NCBI RefSeq assembly: GCF_903819435.1
Contig: NZ_CAIJDP010000065.1
Location: 1 to 57,026 of the forward strand
DNA from: Flavobacterium salmonis
GTDB lineage: Bacteria; Bacteroidota; Bacteroidia; Flavobacteriales; Flavobacteriaceae
Length of the DNA stretch: 57,026 nucleotides
Direction: 5' to 3'
The translations under genes and the position numbers were made by a program. Numbering within the stretch: the stretch's first letter is position 1; every line of letters starts with the position of its first letter. Below are positions 8,758-18,182 of the stretch, piece by piece. Below the pieces are notes generated by a model, which worked only from the letters and a program-made list of their open reading frames with translations, had not been told where the DNA came from and did not search any database.

Positions 8758-9765
8758 ATGAGTTCAGAGAAAGATGCCAAATTAAAAGCGCTACAACTTA
8801 CGCTTGATAAATTAGATAAAACTTACGGAAAAGGAACCGTAATGAAAATGGGGGACAAAGCCATTGTAGAAGTTGAAACAATTTCTTCAGGTTCTCTGGG
8901 TGTTGATTTAGCACTTGGAGTAAATGGCTATCCAAAAGGAAGAATAATTGAAATATACGGTCCGGAATCTTCAGGTAAAACTACATTAACTCTACATGCG
9001 ATTGCAGAAGCTCAAAAAGCTGGAGGAATTGCAGCTTTTATAGATGCTGAGCATGCTTTTGACAGAAATTATGCTGAAAAATTAGGTGTTGATATAGAAA
9101 ACCTGATCATTTCTCAGCCAGATAATGGTGAACAAGCTTTAGAAATCGCAGAAAACCTTATTCGCTCAGGAGCAATTGATATAGTTGTAATTGACTCTGT
9201 TGCAGCCTTAACTCCAAAAAGTGAAATTGAAGGTGAAATGGGAGATTCTAAAATGGGTCTTCACGCACGTTTGATGTCTCAGGCTTTAAGAAAACTTACC
9301 GGGACTATCAGTAAGACAAACTGTACTGTATTCTTTATCAACCAATTGAGAGAAAAAATTGGTGTTATGTTTGGTAACCCTGAAACTACAACTGGTGGTA
9401 ATGCATTGAAATTTTACGCTTCTGTTCGTTTAGATATTCGCCGTTCTTCACAAATAAAAGATGGAGAAAATGTGATTGGAAACAGAACGAAAGTTAAGAT
9501 TGTAAAAAATAAAGTGGCTCCGCCTTTTAAGACTGCAGAATTCGACATCATGTATGGGGAAGGAGTTTCTAAAACAGGAGAAATTTTAGACTTAGCGGTA
9601 GAATTCGAAATAGTTAAAAAAGCGGGATCATGGTTTAGTTATGGAGAAACAAAATTAGGACAAGGACGCGATGCTGTTAAATCATTAATCAAAGACAATC
9701 CTGAATTAGCTGATGAATTAGAAGTAAAAATTAAAGCACATATTAAAGAATCTGCTAATGCTTAA
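8758..9765 (+). CDS. recA: recombinase RecA
   Basis: RecA forms ATP-dependent filaments on single-stranded DNA for homologous recombination and, in organisms with LexA, the SOS response. I choose the ATG at 8758 ([10 protein letters not shown], 335 residues), which matches the family's N terminus in flavobacteria. An in-frame ATG at 8734 would add eight mostly Lys/Glu residues. Walker A GPESSGKT is at 68-75. The DNA-binding loops are visible as [16 protein letters not shown] and [16 protein letters not shown]. The full length matches the family. It is followed by a strong terminator at 9797-9832. I see no LexA-type operator. Confidence 0.97.
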   Translation: MSSEKDAKLKALQLTLDKLDKTYGKGTVMKMGDKAIVEVETISSGSLGVDLALGVNGYPKGRIIEIYGPESSGKTTLTLHAIAEAQKAGGIAAFIDAEHAFDRNYAEKLGVDIENLIISQPDNGEQALEIAENLIRSGAIDIVVIDSVAALTPKSEIEGEMGDSKMGLHARLMSQALRKLTGTISKTNCTVFFINQLREKIGVMFGNPETTTGGNALKFYASVRLDIRRSSQIKDGENVIGNRTKVKIVKNKVAPPFKTAEFDIMYGEGVSKTGEILDLAVEFEIVKKAGSWFSYGETKLGQGRDAVKSLIKDNPELADELEVKIKAHIKESANA

Positions 9766-9796
9766 TCTTTAAAAATCTGCAAATTACATACTTTAT

Positions 9797-9832
9797 AAAA
9801 CCCGACAAATTTAACTTGTCGGGTTTTTTATT
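9797..9832 (+). terminator. rho-independent terminator of recA
   Basis: A 12-bp stem AAAACCCGACAA (9797-9808) pairs with TTGTCGGGTTTT (9816-9827), with a 7-nt loop and a T tract. Confidence 0.9.
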
Positions 9833-9834
9833 TA

Positions 9835-10175
9835 AAAGTAAAACTAAAGACGCAACCTTTTATAAATTTTACCATCTTATTAGTAACGTACAATTTCGAA
9901 TGGTGTTTGTTAAAATACTTTCGAAACTTTTTAGAATAAATTGGGTTGGTTATTTCAATAAAAATCCGTTAGTTTTTTTGTTTTGGTTACTAGCGGGTTT
10001 TTATTATTTTGAAGATTTTTATCGATTTTTAATTTTTAATCATCTAAAAATCGGTCAATATTTGTAATCGAAAAAGAAAAACATTCCTAAAATTAAAAAG
10101 ACATACGCTTTATTTCTTAGAAATAAATTTACAGATAAAATTTTTGAATATAAAAGGGGTTTTAATTCAAAAAGA
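9835..10175. other. intergenic region between recA and plsC-like gene
   Basis: These 341 nt are AT-rich and sit between two convergent terminators. An 83-codon frame at 9816-10067 begins inside the recA terminator and has no recognisable features. I see nothing else here. Confidence 0.5.
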
Positions 10176-10209
10176 AAACCCGACAGAAACTAAAAATTTT
10201 GTCGGGTTT
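10176..10209 (-). terminator. terminator of the acyltransferase gene
   Basis: On the minus strand the arm at 10200-10209 pairs with that at 10176-10186 around the core GTCGGGTTT, followed by a T-rich stretch. The stem sequence resembles the recA terminator on the other side of the gap. Confidence 0.75.
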
Positions 10210-10215
10210 ATTAAT

Positions 10216-10968
10216 TTATTTAAATTCTTCTTTCTTAAATTCAAGTAAACCTTTATAAATCAATTGTCTGGTCTGATCCCTCAGGTCTTTTCTATTGTCA
10301 CTTGTTAAAGATTTTGTTTCGATAAAAGGAAGTATTTTGACTCTCATTTTTCCGGGACTTCCACTTAAAAAAGTATAAGAAAACCGTTCTTTATTATCGG
10401 CAAAAACAATTGGCACAATTGGAATTTGATGGTCTATTGCCAATCGAAAGGCTCCATCTTTAAACTCATCGAGTAAAATTGATTCATCGTCAGGAACTCC
10501 TCCCTCGGGAAAAATACAAATACTAAGTCCCTGATTCAATCTGTCCTGAGCTCTTTTGAAAACTTCATTTTTGCTTTTTGAAGAATTTCTATCGACTAAA
10601 ATACAAGTTCTTTTATAGAAAAACCCAAATAAAGGTATCTTGGCCAACTCTTTTTTACCAACAAAAACAAATGGATTACGTACCACTGCCAACATCAGCA
10701 TAATGTCTGTCATTGAAGTATGATTAGCAACAATCATATAGCTTTTTCCTTTTTCAAGCTTTTGAAGACGTTCAATTTTATAATAAAAACCCATCCCAAA
10801 AAGAATGAACTTTGCCCAAATACGAGCCATTTTAAAGAAATAGGGATAACCTTTTTCAGTTATAATTGAAGCCAACAAAAACGGCAGCATGATTAATATT
10901 GGAATCGCCATTACAATATAAAACCAAATACGCCAAATAATCCAAAAAACAATTTTAATTCCTTTCAT
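10216..10968 (-). CDS. plsC: 1-acyl-sn-glycerol-3-phosphate acyltransferase (PlsC-like)
   Basis: The 250-residue product starts with one or two membrane segments (about 6-38). It has the acyltransferase motifs NHTSMTD (H83 and D88, the HX4D catalytic pair) and FPEGG (152-156), which binds the glycerol phosphate. PlsC enzymes transfer an acyl chain to lysophosphatidic acid to make phosphatidic acid at the inner membrane. Lyso-ornithine or other lysolipid acyltransferases share these motifs, so the exact substrate is not certain. A TACATTTG -7 box (minus strand, 10974-10981) lies 5 nt before the ATG, suggesting a leaderless mRNA. Confidence 0.85.
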   Translation of the reverse strand: MKGIKIVFWIIWRIWFYIVMAIPILIMLPFLLASIITEKGYPYFFKMARIWAKFILFGMGFYYKIERLQKLEKGKSYMIVANHTSMTDIMLMLAVVRNPFVFVGKKELAKIPLFGFFYKRTCILVDRNSSKSKNEVFKRAQDRLNQGLSICIFPEGGVPDDESILLDEFKDGAFRLAIDHQIPIVPIVFADNKERFSYTFLSGSPGKMRVKILPFIETKSLTSDNRKDLRDQTRQLIYKGLLEFKKEEFK

Positions 10969-11168
10969 AGCTTCAAATGTAAGAAAACCGATGTAAATTT
11001 AGATTTTAGACCATTAGATTTTTAGAATATTTAAATTTTTCTGAAAATAAAAGCTGAAATCTCAGAGAACTTTTAGAAAACTTTTTTAATTTTTGCAGAA
11101 GAAAAAAATAAACCTTGCATCCTTTGCAAAAAAGTTTGCGAACTTTGCAATTAGAAATAAGAACCAGA

Positions 11169-12143
11169 ATGGCAAAAATACTTACCGGTGTTCAGAGTAC
11201 CGGAACCCCACACTTAGGCAATTTATTGGGAGCAATTATTCCCGCAATCGAATTATCAAATAATCCGGCAAACGAATCTTATTTGTTTATAGCCGATTTA
11301 CATTCGATTACTCAAATAAAAGACGGGAAAACATTAAGAGAAAACACCTATAGTACTGCAGCAGCATGGCTTGCATGTGGTTTAAACCCCGATAAAGTTA
11401 CATTCTACAGACAATCTGATGTGGCGCAGACAGCTGAATTGACGTGGTATTTAAGTTGCTTTTTTCCATACCAGCGTTTGACTTTAGCACATTCATTTAA
11501 AGATAAATCTGATCGTTTAAGTGATGTCAATGCCGGGCTTTTTACCTACCCGATGTTAATGGCTGCAGATATTTTATTATATGATGCTGAATTTGTTCCA
11601 GTTGGAAAAGATCAAAAACAACATATAGAAATCACGCGTGATGTCGCTTCAAGCTTTAATCGTCAAATGGGAGAAACATTCGTACTTCCGGAAGCTATAA
11701 TTCAGGAAGAAGGCAAATTGATTCCAGGAACTAATGGCGGGAAAATGAGTAAATCTGCAAATAATATTATCAATATTTTCCTTGATGATAAAGTTTTGCG
11801 TAAACAAATTATGAGTATCGAAACTGACAGTACTCCGCTTGAAGATCCTAAAAATCCAGATACCTGTAATGCGTTTGCTATTTATTCTTTATTGGCAAAT
11901 GAAACTCAAATAGCCGAAATGAGAGCCAATTATCTTGGAGGAAATTATGGTTATGGTCATGCCAAACAAGCGCTGTTTGAATTGATTACCGAAAAATTTA
12001 AAACTGAAAGAGAAAAATACAATTACTACATAAACAACCTTGAGGAAGTAGATGCGCTTTTGAAAAAAGGTGCTGAAAAAGCTTCTGTTGTTGCTGATGG
12101 CGTTTTGGCCAGAGTTCGTGAAGTGCTCGGATTTGAAAAATAA
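11169..12143 (+). CDS. trpS: tryptophanyl-tRNA synthetase
   Basis: This is a class I synthetase that charges tRNA-Trp. I choose the ATG at 11169 (MAKILTGVQSTGTPHLGN, 324 residues), which fits the bacterial family length. The frame can be extended to 11115, but those residues are not family-like. The HIGH equivalent is TPHLGN at 13-18 and KMSKS is at 192-196. YRQSDVAQTAEL and FTYPMLMAADILLYDA are typical substrate-pocket segments. It stands alone between the divergent acyltransferase gene and a small membrane protein gene. Confidence 0.95.
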   Translation: MAKILTGVQSTGTPHLGNLLGAIIPAIELSNNPANESYLFIADLHSITQIKDGKTLRENTYSTAAAWLACGLNPDKVTFYRQSDVAQTAELTWYLSCFFPYQRLTLAHSFKDKSDRLSDVNAGLFTYPMLMAADILLYDAEFVPVGKDQKQHIEITRDVASSFNRQMGETFVLPEAIIQEEGKLIPGTNGGKMSKSANNIINIFLDDKVLRKQIMSIETDSTPLEDPKNPDTCNAFAIYSLLANETQIAEMRANYLGGNYGYGHAKQALFELITEKFKTEREKYNYYINNLEEVDALLKKGAEKASVVADGVLARVREVLGFEK

Positions 12144-12230
12144 TTAAAATATTAAAACCCGGCAGGATTGTGAAAACTTGTTGGGTAATATTGAAAATTT
12201 TAACTCATTGGGTCAAATTTATTAAGCAAA

Positions 12231-12602
12231 ATGCTGAAAAAAATATTTACAAAATACCTGTTTTTTCTCTTAATATTGCTTTTCGGATTTGGATTTATAC
12301 TGGCTTATCTATTTGGATATGAGCAATCTTATGGAATAAATAAAACCGTGGGATGGGCATATGATATATCCAATCAGGTTTTCTTCACTTCATTAATTTT
12401 TACCCTTTCTCAAATTCTTTTTATCATTGGATATTTGATCATTTTCCTTATTCGGCGAAAGACTAACTATTATCTTTCTATTGTTCATTTCGAGATTATT
12501 ATCCTCACATTAGTATTTTTAGAAAATTTTATAGTGAATGCAATTTTTTCTCTTCTCTCAATGATCCTATTTTTTACAAATGCTTTCAAGTCACATAAAT
12601 AA
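12231..12602 (+). CDS. small membrane protein of unknown function
   Basis: The 123-residue product is strongly hydrophobic, with about four predicted membrane segments (8-28, 50-72, 80-98 and 101-117) and basic cytoplasmic ends. I recognise no family motif. It lies 87 nt downstream of trpS on the same strand and converges with dprA. Confidence 0.6.
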   Translation: MLKKIFTKYLFFLLILLFGFGFILAYLFGYEQSYGINKTVGWAYDISNQVFFTSLIFTLSQILFIIGYLIIFLIRRKTNYYLSIVHFEIIILTLVFLENFIVNAIFSLLSMILFFTNAFKSHK

Positions 12603-12619
12603 ATTATGATCTTTTAAAA

Positions 12620-13720
12620 TCAAATCGCCTCAAACAACTTTCCTGGCAAAGGTCTAATAACGCCTTTTAGCTCCATATTCAATAACATCCCGGAAATTTT
12701 ATAGATTGGAAATTCACAGTGAAGCGCAATTATATCCAACAATTCTTTTCCATTTTTAAGCAGGTAATCGTAAATTTTTTGCTCGTCTGATTCTAAATCT
12801 ACAAACAATTGTTTTTGTACCGGTTTTGACTTGTTTTCGATATCCCAGTTGAGCATATAAACCAAATCGGCAGCATTAGTGAGTACATTTGCTTTTTGTG
12901 TTTTAATCAATTGATTACAGCCCTGACTATATTTATCTGTGACACGGCCAGGAACAGCAAAAACATCCCGATTGTAGTCATTGGCCAGATTTGCTGTGAT
13001 AAGCGAACCACCCCTATCAGCAGACTCTATAACGATTGTTGCTTCGCTCATGCCTGCAACTATTCGATTGCGTCGTACAAAATTTTCTTTATCAGGATTG
13101 GTAGAACTCCAAAATTCGGTAATGAAACCGCCATTTTGTTCCATCTTTGTCATGTATTTTTTATGCGTTTTCGGGTAAATTTGATTTAATCCATGCGCCA
13201 GAACTCCAATAGTTTGTAACTCATTTTCCATCGCTAACTGATGTGCCACGATATCAACTCCATACGCAAAACCACTAACAATTATAGGATCAAGCGGAGC
13301 CAAATCTTCTATCAGTTTTTTACAGAATTCCGTTCCGTAAGAGGTTATTTGGCGTGTACCCACAATACTTATTATTCGTTTGTTTTCTAAATTGATATTT
13401 CCTGCCGAAAAAATTAAAACCGGGGCATCAATGCAATGCTTCAACCTTTCCGGATATTTATCGTCCTTAAAAAAAGAAGTTTGAATGTTATTTTCCTTAA
13501 TAAATTCCAGTTCCTGATTCGCCTTTTCAAAAACAGATTTATCTTTTAAATTTTTTAGTAATGCTGATCCAACACCATCAATAGCTACAATTTTATTGGA
13601 TTTTGTTTTGAAAATTTCTTCAGCGCTTCCAAAATTTGATAGTAATTTTTTAGCCATAATATCTCCTACACCTTCAACCCTGAGTAAGGCTAATAAATAA
13701 AATAAATCTTGTTCTGTCAT
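12620..13720 (-). CDS. dprA: DNA-processing protein DprA
   Basis: DprA protects incoming single-stranded DNA and loads RecA on it during natural transformation. The 366-residue product shows the full architecture: an N-terminal helix-hairpin-helix/SAM-like region (1-65), the Rossmann-like DprA fold (about 75-290) with IVGTRQITSYGTEF, VSGFAYGVDIVAH, GLNQIYP and GGSLITANLAN, and a C-terminal winged helix (about 300-366). The motif usually written SGLARGID is SGFAYGVD here. It is the only competence gene in the window. Confidence 0.93.
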   Translation of the reverse strand: MTEQDLFYLLALLRVEGVGDIMAKKLLSNFGSAEEIFKTKSNKIVAIDGVGSALLKNLKDKSVFEKANQELEFIKENNIQTSFFKDDKYPERLKHCIDAPVLIFSAGNINLENKRIISIVGTRQITSYGTEFCKKLIEDLAPLDPIIVSGFAYGVDIVAHQLAMENELQTIGVLAHGLNQIYPKTHKKYMTKMEQNGGFITEFWSSTNPDKENFVRRNRIVAGMSEATIVIESADRGGSLITANLANDYNRDVFAVPGRVTDKYSQGCNQLIKTQKANVLTNAADLVYMLNWDIENKSKPVQKQLFVDLESDEQKIYDYLLKNGKELLDIIALHCEFPIYKISGMLLNMELKGVIRPLPGKLFEAI

Positions 13721-13780
13721 GGCTTGTATAATTTTAGAAGGATGGATAATTTGAAAAACAGGTTTAGTTTTTCAAGATGG

Positions 13781-13812
13781 CAAATATATGAATTAGAAGT
13801 AAATTCTTTCAA
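13781..13812 (-). promoter_or_regulatory. Bacteroidetes-type promoter of dprA
   Basis: On the minus strand TTG (13810-13812) is followed after 21 nt by TATATTTG (13781-13788), matching the TTG-N17-23-TAnnTTTG consensus. The predicted 5' leader is about 55 nt. Confidence 0.6.
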
Positions 13813-13821
13813 AAATAAAAT

Positions 13822-13860
13822 ACAAATAAAAACAGTTACAAGAAGTTCCTGTAACTGTTA
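13822..13860 (-). terminator. terminator of the 13925-14947 gene
   Basis: The arms AACAGTTACA (13832-13841) and TGTAACTGTT (13851-13860) form a 10-bp stem with a 9-nt loop. On the minus strand it runs into a TTTTTATTT tract, so it ends transcription from the gene to its right. Confidence 0.8.
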
Positions 13861-13924
13861 TCATGATAATTTAGATTGATAATCTAGCAAACTTAAATGT
13901 TGCTAAACAGCAGTTATATAAATT

Positions 13925-14947
13925 TTAGACGGCTAAATATTCATTCAGAGTTTTCTTTTCTGTTACATTTAATTCATTAATTGCATTATCGATACTGATT
14001 AAAGCCTCTTTTTCCTTGTCTACTAATTGCCTTTTTAACTCTAGAAGATTAACTGTTTGACCATCAGATGACTTCAGATTTGAGGGATCAAAACCATTCG
14101 TATTTAATTGTTCTATGTTCAAATCAATTTCCTTAATTGAATTTAAAAAACTATTCGTTAACTCATCTCTTTTTATTAAAAGATTATTTCGTTGGCATTG
14201 AAAATTTCCTGAAATTGCAGTAGCAAAATCTTTTTTTTGTTCCCCTATCAAATCTTGGCTGTAATTCTTCAATTCTTCAGTTTCTTTTTCCATTTGTTTG
14301 GTTTCTGCCTTCACATTTTTTATGGTTATGCTAGGTAAATTCATTTTAATATCCTGTCTTACCATCTTAAACTCAGGAATAGCGGTAATAAATTCAGTTA
14401 TTGCCATTTTAAATTTTGGTAAATTTGTTTTTATTTCGACCGTTCTTGTGTGAACTTCTGGAACCTCAGTCAAAATATCTTTCCAAATAGTTGTACACTT
14501 TGGAACCCCTTTAGTTTTACCGCCAAATGGGAGGTGTATCCACGTGTCTTTACAATGGATTTGAGGATATTGCCCTGTTTTTTTTAAAACCATTTTTGTA
14601 TAAACCTCATCGAATTTTATAGATTTCATTTCCATTGTAATTTGAGGTATTCCAAAAGATATTTTCTTGTCTTTCATTGTAATTGAAACTAAATCTAGGG
14701 CAAAATGCTGTTCTTTCATTTCAACTACAAAATCAGTTTGAATTGATTGTTCTGCGATATTAGGACTTGGTGCATCATCCTTAATATCTTCAGCTTTTTT
14801 TTCAACATCTTTGTACTTAGATTCATATTTAAGTTTAATTGCATCTAATTCAACTTGGTTTCCTTCGCATTGGCTAAATGAAAATTCTGTATTTATTAAT
14901 GAAAAAAATGTCATTAATGCTGCTAAGTAAGTAATTTTTGTTTTCAT
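13925..14947 (-). CDS. exported coiled-coil protein, predicted target of the adjacent two-component system
   Basis: The 340-residue product has a signal peptide ending near FSFSQC. The central part (about 70-215) repeats short alternating strands of the type P-x-F-K-M and L-P-S-I-T-I-K. The flanks (30-60 and 215-335) are charged coiled coils. I recognise no family. Its promoter region carries the dyad at 15042-15061, the same element that precedes the neighbouring kinase/regulator operon, so I infer control by that regulator. It has its own terminator. Confidence 0.7.
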   Translation of the reverse strand: MKTKITYLAALMTFFSLINTEFSFSQCEGNQVELDAIKLKYESKYKDVEKKAEDIKDDAPSPNIAEQSIQTDFVVEMKEQHFALDLVSITMKDKKISFGIPQITMEMKSIKFDEVYTKMVLKKTGQYPQIHCKDTWIHLPFGGKTKGVPKCTTIWKDILTEVPEVHTRTVEIKTNLPKFKMAITEFITAIPEFKMVRQDIKMNLPSITIKNVKAETKQMEKETEELKNYSQDLIGEQKKDFATAISGNFQCQRNNLLIKRDELTNSFLNSIKEIDLNIEQLNTNGFDPSNLKSSDGQTVNLLELKRQLVDKEKEALISIDNAINELNVTEKKTLNEYLAV

Positions 14948-15041
14948 AATTTTCTATAATTTTGGTTCGCCTACTCTAATTCCCCTTTTCGGCTAACTGG
15001 TTGATTATTAAATCAAAATTCCAAATTACAGCGCACAAAAA

Positions 15042-15061
15042 AATCCCTACAAATGGGGATT
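15042..15061. promoter_or_regulatory. predicted activator dyad, copy 1
   Basis: AATCCCTACAAATGGGGATT has arms AATCCC and GGGATT. It lies 95 nt upstream of the 14947 start, and a -7-like GAATTTTG (minus strand, 15014-15021) sits 20 nt from its edge. It matches the dyad at 17968-17987 at 18 of 20 positions, and the two differences keep the arms complementary. Confidence 0.65.
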
Positions 15062-15119
15062 ATTTGGAAAAAACTATTTTGATTTAATTTACAAATGGAA
15101 AGCTGAGTAAAAATAAAAC

Positions 15120-15731
15120 TCAAAAATCATACTTGCGTTCTACTGCAAAACGTATTAAGTCTGTTTTGCCATAGAGATTCATTTTTTTGAGGATGTTTTT
15201 GCGGTGGGTATCAACAGTGCTTTTACTGATAAAAAGTAGATCGGCAATTTCGTTAGATGTTTTTCCTTCACCAATAAGTCTAAGGATTTCTTTCTCACGA
15301 TTGCTTAAAAGGATGTTTTGTTTAGTTAATTCATCTTTTACAATAATAGCGTCGTCAAAAAAAGTTTCGTTGCTTAAAATAGCTCTAATAGCTTCAATCA
15401 ATTTCTTGAGCGGGGAGTTTTTCATAATATACCCTGATGCCCCTGCTTCTTTCATTTGCTGAATAGCTTCAGACTGGTCAAACATACTAAAAGCGATGAC
15501 CTTAATCTCGGGAAATTCTTTCTTAATAATTTTGGTAGCAGAAATTCCATCACATTTTGGCATTCGAATGTCTGTAATAACAACCTGTGGTCTTTTTTTT
15601 CGAACCAATTGTATTAGCTCATCCCCATCATTGGCTTCTCCTACAACGGTAATGTCACCTTCAAATTCCAAAGAAAGTTTGATACCGTCAATAAGAGACT
15701 GATGGTCTTCGGCAATGATTATTGTGATCAT
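15120..15731 (-). CDS. LuxR/NarL-type response regulator
   Basis: The 203-residue product has a receiver domain (1-120) with the acidic pocket at AEDH (residues 7-10), the phosphate-accepting D54 in ITDIRMP, and the conserved Lys in YIMKNSP. The C-terminal LuxR helix-turn-helix lies at about 138-198 (LSNREKEILRLIGEGKTSNE). Its ATG overlaps the stop of the kinase gene by 4 nt (ATGA), so the two form a cognate pair. It should be phosphorylated by that kinase and bind DNA as a dimer. The predicted sites are the dyads at 15042-15061 and 17968-17987. Confidence 0.92.
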   Translation of the reverse strand: MITIIIAEDHQSLIDGIKLSLEFEGDITVVGEANDGDELIQLVRKKRPQVVITDIRMPKCDGISATKIIKKEFPEIKVIAFSMFDQSEAIQQMKEAGASGYIMKNSPLKKLIEAIRAILSNETFFDDAIIVKDELTKQNILLSNREKEILRLIGEGKTSNEIADLLFISKSTVDTHRKNILKKMNLYGKTDLIRFAVERKYDF

Positions 15732-17572
15732 AATGGTAAGTCTATAATGATGGATGTTCCTTTGGTCAAAATTGAATCTATCGTAAATGTCCCGCCCATT
15801 TGTTCTACTTTTTTCTCCATATTTTTGAGACCAATTCCCGATTTACTCACAATGATTTTCGGATCAAAACCTTTACCGTTATCTTCTATAATAATATTAA
15901 TTTCAGCAGGTGCCCCCTGAGTTAAATAGATATTAACTTCGGTTGCTTCAGAATGTTTTATGATGTTAGTGCACAGTTCCTGAATCATTCGGAATAAAGT
16001 AACTTCTATAGTATTTTCTAATCTTTCTGTTAGACCAAACGGAATAACATTAATTTTTAAATGTTCTAAAACACTCATTTTATCCGCCATTTTATTAACC
16101 GCAACCAACAATCCCTCACTACCAATAACACCCAGATTTTTAAGGTGTGCAATATTGCGTACTTTTTGATATGCTTCTTCTAATAAAGCATCAGTTTTAT
16201 CGTAAAGCTTATTTTCTTGTTGATTTGTAGTCGCATTTTGATGTTTCAGATTTTGAAAATTTAGTTTTAATGTGGCCAGCATACTCCCCAAATTATCATG
16301 TAATTCGTTAGCTATATTTTGACGTTCCTTTTCCTGGCTTTCAAGCATTAAATCAATTTCATTAAGCTCTTGATCTTTAAGCATTTTTTCGATTTTTTGT
16401 ATCCCGATTAGTTTTTCCTGTTCAGCAATTTTTTTCTTTTTAGTAATGTTTTTATATCCTAAAACACTTACTACCAATACAATAATCAATATGCTTAAAA
16501 TCAGATATAAAATAATATTATTTATTTTAATGTTTGTTTTTAATTCAAGATTTTCGAGTTCTTTTTCCTGAGTTTTGTATTTGGTATCAAAATTATTGAT
16601 GGCAATATTTTGCTGTTCCGTATTTAGAGAGTCGTGATATTTATTTGCAATTTCTAGATGGAGCAATGCCTTATCCATGTTTTTAGCATCTTTGTAATTT
16701 AAGTAAAGGAAATTATTGATGTTCTCTTTATTAACCTTCTTGTACTCAATTAGTTTTATTTTATCAGCCTGATGTAATAAAGCAATTGCCTTATCATATT
16801 GACGAAGCTGTGAATAGTTAGAAGCCTGATTCATCAAATTATAACAGATGTAGTTTGAATTTGGTGTTTTTTCCTGATGCAAAAGCAAATTATCTTTATG
16901 GAGATAATACAAACTGGAATCTGGTTTATATAATACATCACTAAAAAGAACTGCAAGATTATTATAGATTTTACTTTCCAGTTTTTTATCCTTGACGATT
17001 TTGTTTAAAGCTATTGCCTTTCTAAAATAAAGCAAACTTTCCTCAGCTTCTTTTTTATTTATTTTTAAAGAAGCTATTTGAACATATCCCTTAAGAATTT
17101 TAGCATCATTGTTTGTTGCTACGGCATAATCCATATATTCTTTGAGATAGAACTGGTGCTTTTGTGTATTGTCTTTGTAACTAACTAATAATGAAGCAAT
17201 ATTGAGATTAATTTCCATTGCTTTCTCTACAACTTTGGCTTTTAAATATTGCTTTTTAGCTGTTAAATAATTTTCAATCGCTTTTACATCGTTGTTTTCT
17301 TTACTATAACTTTTTGCTGTCAGAAAATAATAATACCCCAAATCTTCCGGTAAAAAAGCAGTTGTGTTTATTAGAGAAAGTTGTTTTAGTGCCTCTTTTG
17401 ATTTCCCTTTTTCAATATTCTTATCGATCGTACTGAGGACTTTATTTTGCCCAAAACAAATGCTCACCATACAAAGTAAAATGAGCAGAAAACTAATGGT
17501 TTTATGTAATCTTTTTTTATACACTTTCACGAATTGTTCCTCTTCCTGTAGTGTCTGGAATAAATGGACCAC
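15728..17572 (-). CDS. TPR-containing sensor histidine kinase (HisKA_3 type)
   Basis: The product has a signal or anchor segment, a TPR-rich sensor region (about 45-330), one membrane segment (353-372), a coiled coil, and a HisKA_3 dimer domain with phospho-His H425 in ANELHDNLGS. The HATPase has N536 in the N box, DNGKGFD (564-570) and GIGLKNM (579-585). The ATG at 17572 would overlap the upstream gene by 56 nt. GTG codons at 17530 or 17524, just before YKKRLHKTISFLL, give a cleaner signal peptide and are plausible real starts. It belongs to the NarX/DesK-like kinases that pair with LuxR-type regulators. The ligand is unknown. Confidence 0.9.
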   Translation of the reverse strand: MVHLFQTLQEEEQFVKVYKKRLHKTISFLLILLCMVSICFGQNKVLSTIDKNIEKGKSKEALKQLSLINTTAFLPEDLGYYYFLTAKSYSKENNDVKAIENYLTAKKQYLKAKVVEKAMEINLNIASLLVSYKDNTQKHQFYLKEYMDYAVATNNDAKILKGYVQIASLKINKKEAEESLLYFRKAIALNKIVKDKKLESKIYNNLAVLFSDVLYKPDSSLYYLHKDNLLLHQEKTPNSNYICYNLMNQASNYSQLRQYDKAIALLHQADKIKLIEYKKVNKENINNFLYLNYKDAKNMDKALLHLEIANKYHDSLNTEQQNIAINNFDTKYKTQEKELENLELKTNIKINNIILYLILSILIIVLVVSVLGYKNITKKKKIAEQEKLIGIQKIEKMLKDQELNEIDLMLESQEKERQNIANELHDNLGSMLATLKLNFQNLKHQNATTNQQENKLYDKTDALLEEAYQKVRNIAHLKNLGVIGSEGLLVAVNKMADKMSVLEHLKINVIPFGLTERLENTIEVTLFRMIQELCTNIIKHSEATEVNIYLTQGAPAEINIIIEDNGKGFDPKIIVSKSGIGLKNMEKKVEQMGGTFTIDSILTKGTSIIIDLPL

Positions 17573-17912
17573 TATATTTATCCGTATATATTCTTTGAGG
17601 AGTTCTCGTTAATTCATTATTTTGATGATGAAAAGCAACTTTAATTTGTTTAGTAAAATCAATTTCTAAAATTCCGTTTTTTTCAGTTTCATTCAAATCA
17701 ATTATAAACGATACAAAATCACCGCCATCCCCTGTAAAATCTTTTCCTAAAAAATCTTTAAAATGAATTACAATTTTATTTCCTTCCTCATCCGAAATAT
17801 TATAGATTTTGTATATTCCATACATATTATTCCTTGCCGGTTCAGGTAATGCTACTGCTATAACTGCTTTTTTACCTTCTAAAAGAATACCTTTTACATC
17901 ATAATTTTTCAT
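17517..17912 (-). CDS. protein of unknown function, first gene of the kinase/regulator operon
   Basis: The 131-residue product has no signal peptide or membrane segment, so it is probably cytoplasmic. It is predicted mostly beta (GKKAVIAVALPEP, NKIVIHFKDFLGKD, GDFVSFIIDLNET). I recognise no family. Its end overlaps or abuts the kinase gene, and its promoter carries the dyad at 17968-17987. It may modulate the kinase or be a product of the response; neither can be decided from sequence. Confidence 0.65.
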   Translation of the reverse strand: MKNYDVKGILLEGKKAVIAVALPEPARNNMYGIYKIYNISDEEGNKIVIHFKDFLGKDFTGDGGDFVSFIIDLNETEKNGILEIDFTKQIKVAFHHQNNELTRTPQRIYTDKYSGPFIPDTTGRGTIRESV

Positions 17913-17939
17913 AATTTTATTTTATTGGTTTGTAATATT

Positions 17940-17987
17940 CAAATCTATGGATTTATGAAAGAAAAAGAATACCTACAAATGGGTATT
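17940..17987 (-). promoter_or_regulatory. promoter with predicted activator dyad, copy 2
   Basis: The dyad AATACCTACAAATGGGTATT (17968-17987) lies 20 nt upstream of the -7 box TAGATTTG (minus strand, 17940-17947). No TTG is present in the -33 region. The dyad would be centred near -42, the position where class II activators replace -33 contacts. It precedes the operon coding for the LuxR-type regulator. Confidence 0.65.
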
Positions 17988-18148
17988 TATTAGAATATCA
18001 TTAAATTAGATTTAATAATCATACGTTCAAAAGTAACTCAAAAATAAATTTTTAAAGATATTTTATAATATTATAAAAACAAAAAAAATACTTAATCCTT
18101 TAAAAATCAAATACATACAGATTGTTAATAAAAATTGTGAATAAAATT

Positions 18149-18177
18149 TTGATAACTATATTGGAGTTATAACTTTG
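18149..18177 (+). promoter_or_regulatory. Bacteroidetes-type promoter of the SPOR gene
   Basis: TTG at 18149-18151 and TAACTTTG at 18170-18177 are 18 nt apart. The -7 box ends 5 nt before the ATG at 18183, so the mRNA is probably leaderless. Confidence 0.7.
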
Positions 18178-18182
18178 TTACT

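Noticed and set aside
9816..10067. 83-codon plus-strand ORF after recA
   Set aside because: It begins inside the recA terminator, has biased AT-rich hydrophobic content and no family features.
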